Source: Belliella alkalica (lineage in GTDB: Bacteria > Bacteroidota > Bacteroidia > Cytophagales > Cyclobacteriaceae). From it: 64,000 nt of DNA. Under the pieces are notes generated by a model. It was given only the letters and a program-made list of their open reading frames with translations, was not told where the DNA came from and searched no databases. The stretch lies in contig NZ_JAKZGO010000001.1 in NCBI RefSeq assembly GCF_022549785.1, positions 394,101-458,100 of the forward strand. The letters run 5' to 3'. A program made the position numbers and the translations under genes. Positions 46,253-56,389 of this stretch are shown piece after piece. Every line of letters starts with the position of its first letter. Positions within the stretch are counted from its first letter, which is position 1.

Positions 46253-46699
46253 ATGAACACTATCTTCAAAACAATCAACATCCTAATTTTCTCTGCAGTT
46301 ATCTTCTTTGCATGTAACAGCAAATCAAGCCACGATCACAATCATGAAGTGGTAGAAGATGAAAATCTAATTGAAGCAAATAGATTTCACCAAGCTTCCC
46401 TAGATCTCAGAGAGGAGTTGTTAGCTGTTGAAAAACAACTCAAGGAAGCAAATATCGAATACTCTGAATTGAAGGAAGAACTTAAAATCTGGGATAAGGA
46501 TATTATTGAAGTTCCAGGATTCGAGCATTCTCATGATGATGAAGTCCAAAGAAAATATCATGTTCACAATCCCATGAAAGAATTTTCAAATGAAGAGCAT
46601 AAAGCATATCAGCAAGTAATGCATAGTGAAATTCTCGATCTACACGAAAGGTTTACTAGAAAATTGGTTCCAGAAGTAATGGAAGATTCTAATTCTTGA
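46253..46699 (+). CDS. His-rich helical lipoprotein
   Basis: 148 residues. Lipoprotein signal (MNTIFKTINILIFSAVIFFAC, Cys21) followed at once by NSKSSHDHNHEVVEDEN, then a coiled-coil-like helical region (REELLAVEKQLKEANIEYSELKEELKIW) and a second His-rich part FEHSHDDEVQRKYHVHNP. I do not know a family name. The HDHNH and HSHDD clusters resemble periplasmic zinc-binding loops. It is the third plus-strand member of this presumed metal cluster, ended by the long hairpin at 46712. Confidence 0.72.
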   Translation: MNTIFKTINILIFSAVIFFACNSKSSHDHNHEVVEDENLIEANRFHQASLDLREELLAVEKQLKEANIEYSELKEELKIWDKDIIEVPGFEHSHDDEVQRKYHVHNPMKEFSNEEHKAYQQVMHSEILDLHERFTRKLVPEVMEDSNS

Positions 46700-46711
46700 T
46701 AAAAAAGCATA

Positions 46712-46779
46712 CTTGATTATCAACAGGCGTATTTAGAATTGTATCTCAATTCACTTGTTGATAATCAAGGTTTTTTTTT
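46712..46779 (+). terminator. Long hairpin terminator
   Basis: CTTGATTATCAACA (46712-46725) pairs with TGTTGATAATCAAG (46756-46769), 14 bp without mismatch around a 30-base loop, followed by nine T on the plus strand. Confidence 0.85.
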
Positions 46780-47290
46780 AATATGCAGGTGTGCAAATTG
46801 CCATTTCTTGCAAGTTGAAGGCAGCTGATGAATTATCATTCTGACCAATGTTCCCAGCTGATAGTATTACAGCATAATCAGGGCCACTTTCTGCAAGATG
46901 AATTTTTACATGGCCATCAAAACTTTTAAAATCTTCAAAAGTCAAAGTGTTGCTATTTGATAATGTTCCAAGGACTGTCGTACTTTTTAAGTCACGGATA
47001 TCTACCGGGTTTAACATAAATGCGATTGGTGAATCTGGATTATCATACTGTCCAAAATGCAAATGCGCTGGAAAAAAATATGGGTCCGATTCTTTTTTCC
47101 CTTCCAGGATTACAGTCAACTCTAGCTGGCCTGAAGTCAACTCTCGTACAGTTAATTTTCCTTCATAATCAAAATCAGAACTTTGATAAAGGTTATATTC
47201 TATGGAATTGGTTGTATATTTCTCTTCTTTATCATCGCTGCAGGCAAAAAAGAATGGAATGGTCAACAATAGAAGGATTAACTTTTTCAT
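46778..47290 (-). CDS. CHRD-like domain lipoprotein
   Basis: 170 residues. Lipoprotein signal MKKLILLLLTIPFFFAC (Cys17). The mature part reads like a CHRD / Cu-Zn superoxide-dismutase-type beta-sandwich: SGQLELTVILEGKK, the FFPAHLHFGQYDNPDSPIAF strand with its HLH pair, then FDGHVKIHLAESGPDYAVILSAGNIG. The H-x-H and FDGHVKIH segments keep some of the dismutase copper-ligand spacing but a full set of ligands is not seen. Convergent with the preceding gene. Role unknown; possible metal binding. Confidence 0.68.
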   Translation of the reverse strand: MKKLILLLLTIPFFFACSDDKEEKYTTNSIEYNLYQSSDFDYEGKLTVRELTSGQLELTVILEGKKESDPYFFPAHLHFGQYDNPDSPIAFMLNPVDIRDLKSTTVLGTLSNSNTLTFEDFKSFDGHVKIHLAESGPDYAVILSAGNIGQNDNSSAAFNLQEMAICTPAY

Positions 47291-47432
47291 GGTAAATGCT
47301 GTTTGTAATTCAATAACGGAATTAATTTTAAAATAGTTAATTCATAATCTAAATTTAAAGAATAATTATCAATCAATACGTGAATAAAGTCACAGAATGA
47401 TGTAATTCCCTAATTATTTCACAACAAAATCC

Positions 47433-49025
47433 ATGAAGCTTTTTACCTCCTTATATTCCAAGCTAGATCAAAGCAACAAAACCTCTGACAAATTGAAGGC
47501 TTTAGAAAGCTATTTGGATCAAGCTTCAGATGAGGATAAACTTTGGACGCTCGCATTATTTACTCACAAAAAACCCAAAAGAGCCATCAACACAAAGCAA
47601 TTAAGAACTTGGTGTCTTGAGATTGCCAAAATCCCCGAATGGCTATTTGAAGAATCTTATCAAACAGTTGGGGATTTGGCGGAAACTATAGCCTTACTCC
47701 TACCCAATCCAACTGCTACTTCAGACTTTAGCTTAACTTATTGGATTGAGTTTTTGAAATCACTTCATGAAATGGATGATATGGAAAAGAAATCCAATTT
47801 ACTGGCTGCATGGTCATCTTTGGATTCCCAAGAGCGTTTTGTTTTCAATAAAATTATAACTGGAGGATTCAGAGTTGGAGTAAGTCAAAATCTAATTACC
47901 CAAGCCGTAGCAAATGTTTTTGAAATGGAAAAAACAGAAGTGGCACATAGGTTAATGGGAAATTGGACACCCGAAAACACCAGTTTTCAGGAATTGATAT
48001 TGTCAAAAAATTTCTCAGATGATCTTTCGAGGCCATATCCCTTTTACTTGGCTTATCCAATAGAAGGTGAAGCTTCGGATTTGGGTGATGTAAATGATTG
48101 GCAGATTGAATGGAAATGGGACGGGATCCGTGGCCAAATTATTCAAAGAGAAAATGAGGTATTCATTTGGTCAAGAGGTGAAGAATTGGTGACTGATAAA
48201 TTCCCTGAGCTATTGACCATAAGTCAAAGACTACCGAAAGGAACTGTTTTGGATGGAGAGATTATTGCAATGCAAGCAGGTTCTCCTCTTCCATTTTCTT
48301 TGTTGCAAACCAGAATTGGAAGAAAAACAATAGGAAAAAAATTGCTTTTGGATGCACCTGTTGGATTTATAGCCTATGACTTGTTGGAAATGGATGGAAA
48401 AGACATCAGAGATCAACCAATCGGTATAAGGCGAAAGAAGCTGGAACAGATCATAGCAAATCTACACGAAGAAAACTTTAAGATTTCTCCACTTGTAAAT
48501 ACTGAGACATGGGAAGGGTTGTCTTTGCTTCATCAGGAATCCAGAAAAATGCTTGCAGAAGGGTTTATGCTAAAACATAAAAACTCACAATATGAAGTTG
48601 GGAGAAAAAAAGGAAATTGGTGGAAGTGGAAAATTGCTCCATTGACAATAGATGGAGTAGTTTTGTATGCACAAAAGGGTCATGGCCGTAGAGCTGATTT
48701 ATATTCTGACTACACCCTCGCTGTTTGGGAAAATGAAAAACTGATACCCTTTGCAAAAGCATATTCTGGTCTTACTGATGCTGAAATGAAAGAAGTAGAT
48801 CAGTATATCAAAAAGAATACATTGGAAAGATTTGGACCAGTTCGGACAGTAAAACCAGGTCTGGTTTTTGAAATTGCATTTGAGGGAATACAAGAAAGTC
48901 CAAGACACAAATCTGGAATAGCATTAAGGTTTCCTAGGATTCAGAGATGGAGAAAAGACAAGCCAATAGCAGAAGCCAATACTTTAGAAGACTTAAAAGC
49001 ATTACTTTCGCTCTATGGTGGATAA
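47433..49025 (+). CDS. ATP-dependent DNA ligase (ligase-associated damage-response type)
   Basis: 530 residues. N-terminal helical domain (1-200), then the nucleotidyltransferase core: catalytic Lys228 in EWKWDGIR, VLDGEIIA, FIAYDLLEMDGKDIRD, EGFMLKHKNSQYEVGR and WWKWKIAPLTIDGVVLYA, and an OB-fold at the end (VFEIAFEGIQESPRHKSGIALRFPRI). It seals nicks with ATP, a type seen in bacterial DNA-repair clusters. The helicase gene overlaps its end by 11 bp, the arrangement known for the ligase-associated DNA damage cluster, but neither the exonuclease nor the phosphoesterase partner is in the window. Confidence 0.92.
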   Translation: MKLFTSLYSKLDQSNKTSDKLKALESYLDQASDEDKLWTLALFTHKKPKRAINTKQLRTWCLEIAKIPEWLFEESYQTVGDLAETIALLLPNPTATSDFSLTYWIEFLKSLHEMDDMEKKSNLLAAWSSLDSQERFVFNKIITGGFRVGVSQNLITQAVANVFEMEKTEVAHRLMGNWTPENTSFQELILSKNFSDDLSRPYPFYLAYPIEGEASDLGDVNDWQIEWKWDGIRGQIIQRENEVFIWSRGEELVTDKFPELLTISQRLPKGTVLDGEIIAMQAGSPLPFSLLQTRIGRKTIGKKLLLDAPVGFIAYDLLEMDGKDIRDQPIGIRRKKLEQIIANLHEENFKISPLVNTETWEGLSLLHQESRKMLAEGFMLKHKNSQYEVGRKKGNWWKWKIAPLTIDGVVLYAQKGHGRRADLYSDYTLAVWENEKLIPFAKAYSGLTDAEMKEVDQYIKKNTLERFGPVRTVKPGLVFEIAFEGIQESPRHKSGIALRFPRIQRWRKDKPIAEANTLEDLKALLSLYGG

Positions 49026-51465
49026 GAGATTCGTTCAGGCAAATAAGTATTTTAAATCTAAAGGCTGGAAACCTTTCCCTTTTCAGGAAGAAACTTGGAA
49101 AGATTATTTGGATGGGAAATCCGGCTTGCTCAATGCACCTACTGGTAGTGGAAAGACATTTGCACTATGGATGCCTGTGATTTTGGAATACATCAATCAA
49201 AATCCATCAACATGGCAAAAACCTCAAAAAAACGGACTTCAAATAATATGGGTTACTCCATTGCGCGCTTTGGCACAGGATATTGCCCTTGCCATGCAAG
49301 AAGTATGTGATCAGCTAGGCTTACCTTGGCGTGTAGAAGTTCGAAATGGAGATACAACTGACAAGCAGAAACAGGCACAAAAAAGAAATCCACCTGAATG
49401 CCTTGTCACTACTCCAGAAACCCTTCACATATTATTGGCTCAAAAAGACAACTCAAAGCTTTTCCAAAACCTAAAGACAATTATAATTGATGAATGGCAC
49501 GAATTGTTGGGCAACAAGAGGGGCGTTCAAGTACAATTAGCATTGGCTTTTATCAAAAGTAGATTAAATGATTCTCTCAAAATATGGGGGATTTCTGCAA
49601 CAATCGGGAATTTGGAAGAAGCTTGCAAGATCCTATTGGGAAAAGAAGCTGAAACTCACATTGTAAAAGCTGAAATAGATAAAAAAATAGATATAAAAAC
49701 AGTCTATCCAGATGAACTGGAAAAATACCCTTGGTCAGGACATTTGGGCATACAACTTATTGATAAAGTCATCCAGATAATTGAAGATAAAAGTTCTGTG
49801 CTATTATTTACAAATACGAGGGCTCAAACAGAAATTTGGTATCAAAAGATCATGGAAAAGCGCCCAGATTGGGCGGGATGGGTTGCTATCCATCATGGAT
49901 CACTGGATCAGGCAGTAAGAACGTGGGTTGAAGAATCACTCCATTTGGGCAAATTAAAGCTAGTCGTCTGTACATCAAGTTTGGATCTTGGGGTTGATTT
50001 TAGGCCTGTAGAATCGGTGATCCAGATTGGAAGTCCAAAAGGTGTGGCGCGATTTGTCCAAAGGGCAGGTCGGGCAGGACATCGACCTGGTGTCGCAAGC
50101 GAAATATATTTCGTCCCTACCAATTCTTTAGAACTTGTAGAAGCTGCTGCCTTGCGACAAGCAGTGGCGACAGGTGAAATGGAAAGTATCCCCTGCCCTA
50201 TTTTGACCTATGATGTATTGATTCAGTTTTTGGTAACATTGGCTGTTGGTGAAGGTTTTTTTCCAAAAAATCTCCTTGAGATCATAAAAAACACTTTTTC
50301 TTTTTCAACAATCACAGAAAGTGAATTTCAGTGGGTCCTTGCTTTTATTACCCAAGGAGGAGAAAGTTTGCAGAGCTATGAAGAGTTTTCCAAAGTGGAA
50401 ATCCAAGAGAATGGATTTTACAAAGTAACGGATAGAAAAACCGCTATGAGACATAGGCTTTCGATGGGAACCATCGTTTCTGACCCTATGCTCAAAGTCA
50501 AATTAAGGAATGGAGCATTCTTGGGAATGATTGAAGAATACTTCATATCTAAGTTAAAGCCAGGTGATAGGTTCTTTTTCTCAGGAAGAAGTTTGGAGTT
50601 TTTGAAAATCAAAGATCAATTAGTACAGGTTCAGCTTTCTACAAAGAAGACCAAAAATATTCCTGCATATATGGGAGGAAGGATTTCCCTAACTTCAAAA
50701 CTTGCTGGAAAGATCAGAGCTATATTGGAAGATGCCTCTAATGGGATTTTGGCAACAGAAGAAATTGAATTTATTGCTCCATTGCTAGATTTACAACAAA
50801 AGCTATCGTTGATTCCAGATGACAATACATTTTTGATCGAAAAAAACATCTCCAAAGAGGGTTATCATGTTTATTTCTATCCATTCGAAGGAAGAATGGT
50901 ACATGAGATTCTTGGTGCTTTGGTAGCATATAGGATCAGTGTGAGCTATCCGATTACCTTCAGCATTGCGATGAATGATTATGGATTTGAACTGCTTTCT
51001 GACAGTGATATACCTATCGAGGATATACTTGAAGAGGATTTATTTACAGAAAAAGGATTACTGGATGACATCATTTCTTGTATCAATGAAAGCGAAATGG
51101 CAAAACGGAAATTCAGGGATATTGCAACTATTTCAGGCTTGGTTTTTCAAGGTTTCCCAGGAAAACCTATGAAATTCAAGCATCTTCAGTCTAATTCATC
51201 CATACTTTATGGTGTCTTTGAAGAGTACGATTCCGAAAATCTTTTGTTGAAACAGGCGCAAAGGGAAGTTTTGGATATGCAGATGGAAAAATTTAAAATT
51301 CTAAATATTATTCAAAAAATCAATCATCAGCATATCATTGTTAAAAAACCAGGCCAATTCACTCCTTTTTCTTTTCCAATCATGGTAGATAGATTGAGGG
51401 CTACTTTATCATCCGAGAATTTGGAAGATAGAATAGCGAAAATGAAAGCTAACTTAATTAACTGA
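49015..51465 (+). CDS. Ligase-associated DEXH-box DNA helicase (Lhr-like)
   Basis: 816 residues. Walker A APTGSGKT (41-48), WVTPLRALAQDIA, the box IDEWHE, ISATIGNLEEA, VCTSSLDLGVDF and QRAGRAGHRPG, then a winged-helix and Lhr-type C-terminal region. ATG 49015 overlaps the ligase stop by 11 bases, so the two are translationally coupled. The enzyme is a 3'-5' helicase of the Lhr core type in DNA repair. Length is normal for the ligase-associated type. Confidence 0.92.
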   Translation: MVDKRFVQANKYFKSKGWKPFPFQEETWKDYLDGKSGLLNAPTGSGKTFALWMPVILEYINQNPSTWQKPQKNGLQIIWVTPLRALAQDIALAMQEVCDQLGLPWRVEVRNGDTTDKQKQAQKRNPPECLVTTPETLHILLAQKDNSKLFQNLKTIIIDEWHELLGNKRGVQVQLALAFIKSRLNDSLKIWGISATIGNLEEACKILLGKEAETHIVKAEIDKKIDIKTVYPDELEKYPWSGHLGIQLIDKVIQIIEDKSSVLLFTNTRAQTEIWYQKIMEKRPDWAGWVAIHHGSLDQAVRTWVEESLHLGKLKLVVCTSSLDLGVDFRPVESVIQIGSPKGVARFVQRAGRAGHRPGVASEIYFVPTNSLELVEAAALRQAVATGEMESIPCPILTYDVLIQFLVTLAVGEGFFPKNLLEIIKNTFSFSTITESEFQWVLAFITQGGESLQSYEEFSKVEIQENGFYKVTDRKTAMRHRLSMGTIVSDPMLKVKLRNGAFLGMIEEYFISKLKPGDRFFFSGRSLEFLKIKDQLVQVQLSTKKTKNIPAYMGGRISLTSKLAGKIRAILEDASNGILATEEIEFIAPLLDLQQKLSLIPDDNTFLIEKNISKEGYHVYFYPFEGRMVHEILGALVAYRISVSYPITFSIAMNDYGFELLSDSDIPIEDILEEDLFTEKGLLDDIISCINESEMAKRKFRDIATISGLVFQGFPGKPMKFKHLQSNSSILYGVFEEYDSENLLLKQAQREVLDMQMEKFKILNIIQKINHQHIIVKKPGQFTPFSFPIMVDRLRATLSSENLEDRIAKMKANLIN

Positions 51466-51540
51466 AAAATATTCTAAGCATAGGTTGTAGATTCAATACA
51501 ATGAATTAATTTTAAATATTATTCTATCTTCAATAATATA

Positions 51541-53460
51541 ATGCTAAAACATAACTTGTTTAGATCTAAAATTATATTTTATTTTCTAGTATGCTTTTTA
51601 TGCTTTTGGTCGCCACAAGTAAATGCTTTTCAACATGATATACATAAAGTAAAAGCAGATAGCATTTTTAAAATTTATCAAAAAACAACTGATGATAGCA
51701 GTAGACTTTTGTTGCTATCAGAACTTGTTCATGAAATCCATTATTCTGATTCTGCTTTAAAATATTATGAAGAAGCCATTTTTTTATCAGACAAACTAAA
51801 CAATAAGGAGCTAAAAGCTCAAAACATGAACAGGCTTGGGGTATATTATAGAAATATGAATCTACAAGAAGAAGCTTTGAACATGTATGAATTAGCTTTA
51901 GAACTGAGCTTAGGATCTGGAGAGAAGATACAGATTGGACACTCTTATAACAACATTGGTCAAATGTATTTTTACAAAGATTATTATGATGAAGCTCTAG
52001 ACTATTATGAAGAAGCCGAGAGAATTTTTTTGAAAGTCGATGATCAAAATGGACTTGGATACAACTTAACAGGCATGAGTTTAGTCTTGAGTGAACTTGG
52101 AAGATATAGAGAGGCTTTGGAGAAAATCAATAAGGCAATTGAAATTAGAGAAATGCTTGGTCAAACAAGACAAGTAATGGTTTCAAAATTCAATAAAGCT
52201 GATATTTTGATGGATTTAGGTGCCTTTGAAGAAGCTGAAAATGACATCTTAAAGCTTTATGAATATGGTATAACCAATGATAAAATAAGGGCTATCAACG
52301 CTTTAGAAAAAATGGTTGAACTAAAAATCAAAACTGGAGACCAACAAGCAGCAATCAAATATGCAAATTTAGCTCATGACATTCATTTAGAAAAGCCATT
52401 TTCAGAATCCATGATTCATATTTACCAAATGATGAATCAAGTATATTTTAATCTAAATGATTTAGAAAATGCTCAAAAATATCAATCCTTGCTACAGGCA
52501 GAAAGAAATATTATAAAATCCGAGAGGACTAAAATCCAACTTGCTGGCTTGACAATCAAAAAACAAAAAGAAGAAATTGATTTTCTAAACAGGCAAAAGG
52601 ATCTCATAGAACAGAATGAGCAGTTTAAAATGTTTCTTTCTTATGGCTTAGTGATAACTCTTTTAATAATTACCATTGCATATTTGACTGTATACAGAGC
52701 CTTGCAAAGAGAAAAAATAAATTTAACCAAACTATCAGAACAGAATAAAAAAATAGAGATTCAATCTCAGGATCTAGAAAAGCTAAATAAAATGAAAGAT
52801 AAAATTTTTTCAATTTTGGCACATGATCTCAAAGGTCCACTTAATTCACTTAGCGGTCTTGTAAAACTTATTCAAGAAGACAACTTGACCAAAGAAGAAT
52901 TTATATCATATATACCAATCCTTGCAGAAAACTTAGGTAGCAATAATATATTGCTCGAAAACCTCCTTGTTTGGTCTAGAAGTCAAATGAATGGGCTTGA
53001 AGTGAACAATACAAGAATTGATATACAAAAGCTTGTACAAAAAAACATTGAATACTTGTATCATTCAGGTTACTACAAAGGTCAAATTATAATAAATGAT
53101 GTGGATTCTGATGCTTGGACTGTGGCTGATAAAAGTATGATTGAGATTGTAATTAGAAATTTGGTTTCAAATTCATTGAAATTCACAAAGCAAAATGATC
53201 AGATTATTATCAGCACATATTATCAAAATGATAAGGTTATAATTAAAGTAAGTGATGAAGGAATCGGTATAAAGAGAAAAAACCTTGATAGGTTGTTCGG
53301 TTCAGAATTTTTCAGCACGCTAGGTACACATCAGGAAAAAGGCACTGGTATAGGACTAATACTAACTAAAGAACTGATTAAAATCAATAAAGGTGAAATT
53401 TGGGTTGAAAGTGAATATGGTTCAGGAACTACCTTCTTTGTAGAGTTACCTAAGGCTTAG
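51541..53460 (+). CDS. TPR sensor histidine kinase
   Basis: 639 residues. Signal peptide 1-29. Six to seven tetratricopeptide repeats (residues about 75-320; AQNMNRLGVYYRNMNLQEEALNMYELAL) are periplasmic; one membrane helix at 363-386; a coiled linker; then the kinase. HisKA motif HDLKGPLNSLSGL with phospho-His428, N box NLVSNSLKF, G boxes DEGIGIKRK and GTGIGLILTKEL. No receiver or regulator gene follows. The adjacent trkH on the opposite strand overlaps its stop by 4 bases. Confidence 0.92.
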   Translation: MLKHNLFRSKIIFYFLVCFLCFWSPQVNAFQHDIHKVKADSIFKIYQKTTDDSSRLLLLSELVHEIHYSDSALKYYEEAIFLSDKLNNKELKAQNMNRLGVYYRNMNLQEEALNMYELALELSLGSGEKIQIGHSYNNIGQMYFYKDYYDEALDYYEEAERIFLKVDDQNGLGYNLTGMSLVLSELGRYREALEKINKAIEIREMLGQTRQVMVSKFNKADILMDLGAFEEAENDILKLYEYGITNDKIRAINALEKMVELKIKTGDQQAAIKYANLAHDIHLEKPFSESMIHIYQMMNQVYFNLNDLENAQKYQSLLQAERNIIKSERTKIQLAGLTIKKQKEEIDFLNRQKDLIEQNEQFKMFLSYGLVITLLIITIAYLTVYRALQREKINLTKLSEQNKKIEIQSQDLEKLNKMKDKIFSILAHDLKGPLNSLSGLVKLIQEDNLTKEEFISYIPILAENLGSNNILLENLLVWSRSQMNGLEVNNTRIDIQKLVQKNIEYLYHSGYYKGQIIINDVDSDAWTVADKSMIEIVIRNLVSNSLKFTKQNDQIIISTYYQNDKVIIKVSDEGIGIKRKNLDRLFGSEFFSTLGTHQEKGTGIGLILTKELIKINKGEIWVESEYGSGTTFFVELPKA

Positions 53461-54908
53461 TTTGCTCTCCAGAAGAAAGGTGTAAACACTATCAGGATTG
53501 TAAATAATTCCAATCTACCCAATAGCATTAAGAAGCTTAAGAATATTTTTGCTGATGGACTGAAAAATGCAAAGTTGTCCAATGGACCTACGCGTCCAAT
53601 TGCAGGACCAACATTTCCTAAGCTAGTAGCAACAGCTCCAAACGAAGTAAGTATATCATAGCCCATCAACGTCATTACAATAGAACCAATTACAAATATC
53701 ATCAGATAAATCAAGAGAAAATTCATAATATGGGTTATGATTTTTCCTGTAACCCTATCCCCATTGATCTTTAGGGGGACTACAGCTCTTGGGTGTACTA
53801 TTCTTTTGAATTCCAACCATGTGTTTTTCACAAATGTCAAATGACGTACAAACTTTATTCCACCAGCAGTAGAACCAGCAGAACCTCCCAAAAACAACAT
53901 CATGAAAAACAACAAAGTCAATCCCTGATGGTATGAAGTATAATCAGCAGTCACATATCCTGTAGTCGTGATAAGAGAAACGATTTGGAACAAACCATCC
54001 CTAAATGATTTTTCGAAGTCCTGTCCACTATAATAGAAAATTGGAGCTGCAAAAGATATTGCCAAAACTACTGTTACTAACAAATAGGTTTTGAATTCAT
54101 CAGACTTCCAAACGCGGTTGAACTTCCCAATCAGCCCGAAGTATATGATAGTGAAATTAGTACCTGCCAAAAACATAAAGACAATTGCTACATACTGAAT
54201 GAATGCACTATCAAAATACGCCATGCTGGCATTTTTAGTAGAAAATCCGCCAGTGGCCATAGTTGTCAAGGCATGGTTTATAGCATCAAAAATCGTCATT
54301 CCACCCAAATGATATAAAATCCCAACCAAAACTGTTAAACCTAAATAAACAAACCATAGCCGCTTGGCTGTTTCCCGGATTCTGGGGTGGAGCTTATCAG
54401 ATGTAGGACCTGGAGATTCTGCTACAAACAATTCAATACCCCCTATTCCCAAAAGTGGTAAAATTGCCACCGTCAAAACAATAATTCCCAATCCACCTAT
54501 CCACTGGGTCATACTCCGCCAAAATAGAATTCCAGCAGGCATTGCCTCAATATCATTCAAAATACTTGCTCCAGTTGTCGTCAATCCTGAAACTGTCTCG
54601 AATATAGCATCTGGGATATTTTGAATCGAACCACTCAGAATATAGGGTAGCATCCCAAAAATTGACATAAACAACCAACTCAAAGAAACAATCAAGTACC
54701 CTTCCCTTTTCCTGATGTTTTGATCCTGCTTCGAAAATGAAAAATATAATGTAGCTCCTACCACAAATGATATGAATGCTGAACCTATTAAGGCCATTTC
54801 GTCTTGACTCCCAAAATAGAATGAAAAAGCTAATCCAGGAAGCATTAGAAATGCCAGTAGCATCAATAAAGCTCCCATGATTTTACCAATTGCTTTGTAA
54901 TGAATCAT
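53457..54908 (-). CDS. trkH: Trk potassium uptake protein, membrane subunit
   Basis: 483 residues, ten or more membrane helices. Pore-loop glycines of the four KcsA-like repeats are visible: ETVSGLTTTGASIL, ALTTMATGGFSTKNAS, SLITTTGYVTADY and VATSLGNVGPAIG. It moves K+ inward with the TrkA ring. The trkA gene is 3 bp upstream on the same strand; the two are coupled. Convergent with the kinase gene. Confidence 0.93.
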   Translation of the reverse strand: MIHYKAIGKIMGALLMLLAFLMLPGLAFSFYFGSQDEMALIGSAFISFVVGATLYFSFSKQDQNIRKREGYLIVSLSWLFMSIFGMLPYILSGSIQNIPDAIFETVSGLTTTGASILNDIEAMPAGILFWRSMTQWIGGLGIIVLTVAILPLLGIGGIELFVAESPGPTSDKLHPRIRETAKRLWFVYLGLTVLVGILYHLGGMTIFDAINHALTTMATGGFSTKNASMAYFDSAFIQYVAIVFMFLAGTNFTIIYFGLIGKFNRVWKSDEFKTYLLVTVVLAISFAAPIFYYSGQDFEKSFRDGLFQIVSLITTTGYVTADYTSYHQGLTLLFFMMLFLGGSAGSTAGGIKFVRHLTFVKNTWLEFKRIVHPRAVVPLKINGDRVTGKIITHIMNFLLIYLMIFVIGSIVMTLMGYDILTSFGAVATSLGNVGPAIGRVGPLDNFAFFSPSAKIFLSFLMLLGRLELFTILIVFTPFFWRAN

Positions 54909-54911
54909 TTT

Positions 54912-56258
54912 TTAATGGAATAGTTTTTCTAAAGAATTCTTTGCTCCAGGAAGCGCAAAAACAATCACTTTATCATCTTTTTGCATGACAAAATCTCCAT
55001 CCGGAATAAAAACTTCCTCACCACGGATGACTCCTGCTACCATAGCACTTTCAGGAAAATGTAAGTCCTTTAGCGCTTTTCTTGTAATCCTGTAGTTTTT
55101 TGTAATTACATACTGAACAAATTCAGCATCCACCCCATAGATTCCCGAAACAGCTTCCACATTCCCTTTTCTTAAAAATCTAGTGATTTGGTTTGCCGCC
55201 ACAAGCTTTTTATTAATCAAAGAATCTACTCCAATACTATGAGAAATATGGATGTATTCCCTGGTATCCACATGGGCAATTGTCTTGTAAACACCATGAT
55301 TTTTAGCAGAAAGACTTGTAATTATATTTGTTTCTGAAGATTCTGTGACAGAAATAAACGCTTCCATTTGCTCCAAACCCTCTTCAATCAAAAGATCAAT
55401 ATTTTTATAGTCACCATTGATTACCAGCGTCTTATCAAGTCTTTCAGAAAGCCATTTACATCTTTCTTTGTCTTTATGAACAAGTGTCACCCTATAAAAA
55501 TCCTCAAGCTTCAAAGCTGTGGCATAGGCCATATCATCTCCTCCAATAATCATTACATTTTTGATTGTAACTTCTTTTTGGCCAAGAAGATCTAAGATCG
55601 ATTCTACAGCCTTTTTGTTGGAAATAAAAAATACATGGTCATTGTTTCTGATGATTGTATTTCCCCTGGGGATGATGGTCATTTGATCTCTTACTATCGC
55701 AATAATTTTGATATCCCTAAACAAAATGTTTTGGCTCATATCAGAAATCGCTTTGTTGACCAAGCTGCTATACTGATCTAGGGTGATCCCCACCACGTTC
55801 AACTTACCTTCTTCAAATTCAAAAACATCCGTAAATGAAGAGTTTTTGAGCATTCTCTTTATCTCTGAACTGCATAACATTGAAGGGGAAATAATATTGT
55901 CGATCCCAATGTTTTTGAAATATACATCATTCTCCGGATCCAAATAATCATGGTTTCGAACCCTTGCAATCACCCTTTTTGCACCAAGTTGTTTTGCCAA
56001 AACTGCAGTCACGATGTTTGACTTTTCTGAAGTTGTTACAGCCATGACCATCTCAGCGTCGTTGACACCGGCATTTTTCAATACTTCCAAAGAAGTGGAA
56101 TCTCCGACAATGGTAAGTACGTCCAAGTGTGAGGATACATTGTCCAAAACATCCTTGTCAGTATCGATCATGACAATGTCCTTGTTATCAAAACTCAATT
56201 GCTGTGCAAGATGGTACCCCATATCCCCTGCCCCTGCAATGACTATTTTCATTCCCAT
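54912..56258 (-). CDS. trkA: Trk potassium uptake regulatory protein
   Basis: 448 residues with two tandem RCK modules: a Rossmann fold at 1-130 (IVIAGAGDMGYHLAQQLS) and a second at 230-360 (VMIIGGDDMAYATALKL), each followed by a TrkA-C domain. The first GxGxxG-type loop binds NAD(H); the second reads GGDDMA and is degenerate, as in many Bacteroidota TrkA proteins. It gates TrkH. First gene of the trkA-trkH pair. Confidence 0.92.
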   Translation of the reverse strand: MGMKIVIAGAGDMGYHLAQQLSFDNKDIVMIDTDKDVLDNVSSHLDVLTIVGDSTSLEVLKNAGVNDAEMVMAVTTSEKSNIVTAVLAKQLGAKRVIARVRNHDYLDPENDVYFKNIGIDNIISPSMLCSSEIKRMLKNSSFTDVFEFEEGKLNVVGITLDQYSSLVNKAISDMSQNILFRDIKIIAIVRDQMTIIPRGNTIIRNNDHVFFISNKKAVESILDLLGQKEVTIKNVMIIGGDDMAYATALKLEDFYRVTLVHKDKERCKWLSERLDKTLVINGDYKNIDLLIEEGLEQMEAFISVTESSETNIITSLSAKNHGVYKTIAHVDTREYIHISHSIGVDSLINKKLVAANQITRFLRKGNVEAVSGIYGVDAEFVQYVITKNYRITRKALKDLHFPESAMVAGVIRGEEVFIPDGDFVMQKDDKVIVFALPGAKNSLEKLFH

Positions 56259-56389
56259 AAAGGTGAAATATCATTTGATTTGATCACAAATGTAATGACT
56301 TAGAATGAATTAATTGGGAGAAAGGGATTGGAAGATTGCAATATTTAAAAATTAAAGAAAAATTGCCTTTTGATTCATCTAGTCTAAAT

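Noticed and set aside
46778-47290. Cu-Zn superoxide dismutase
   Set aside because: HLH and one GHVKIH segment are there, but the full set of metal ligands and the disulfide Cys pair are not.
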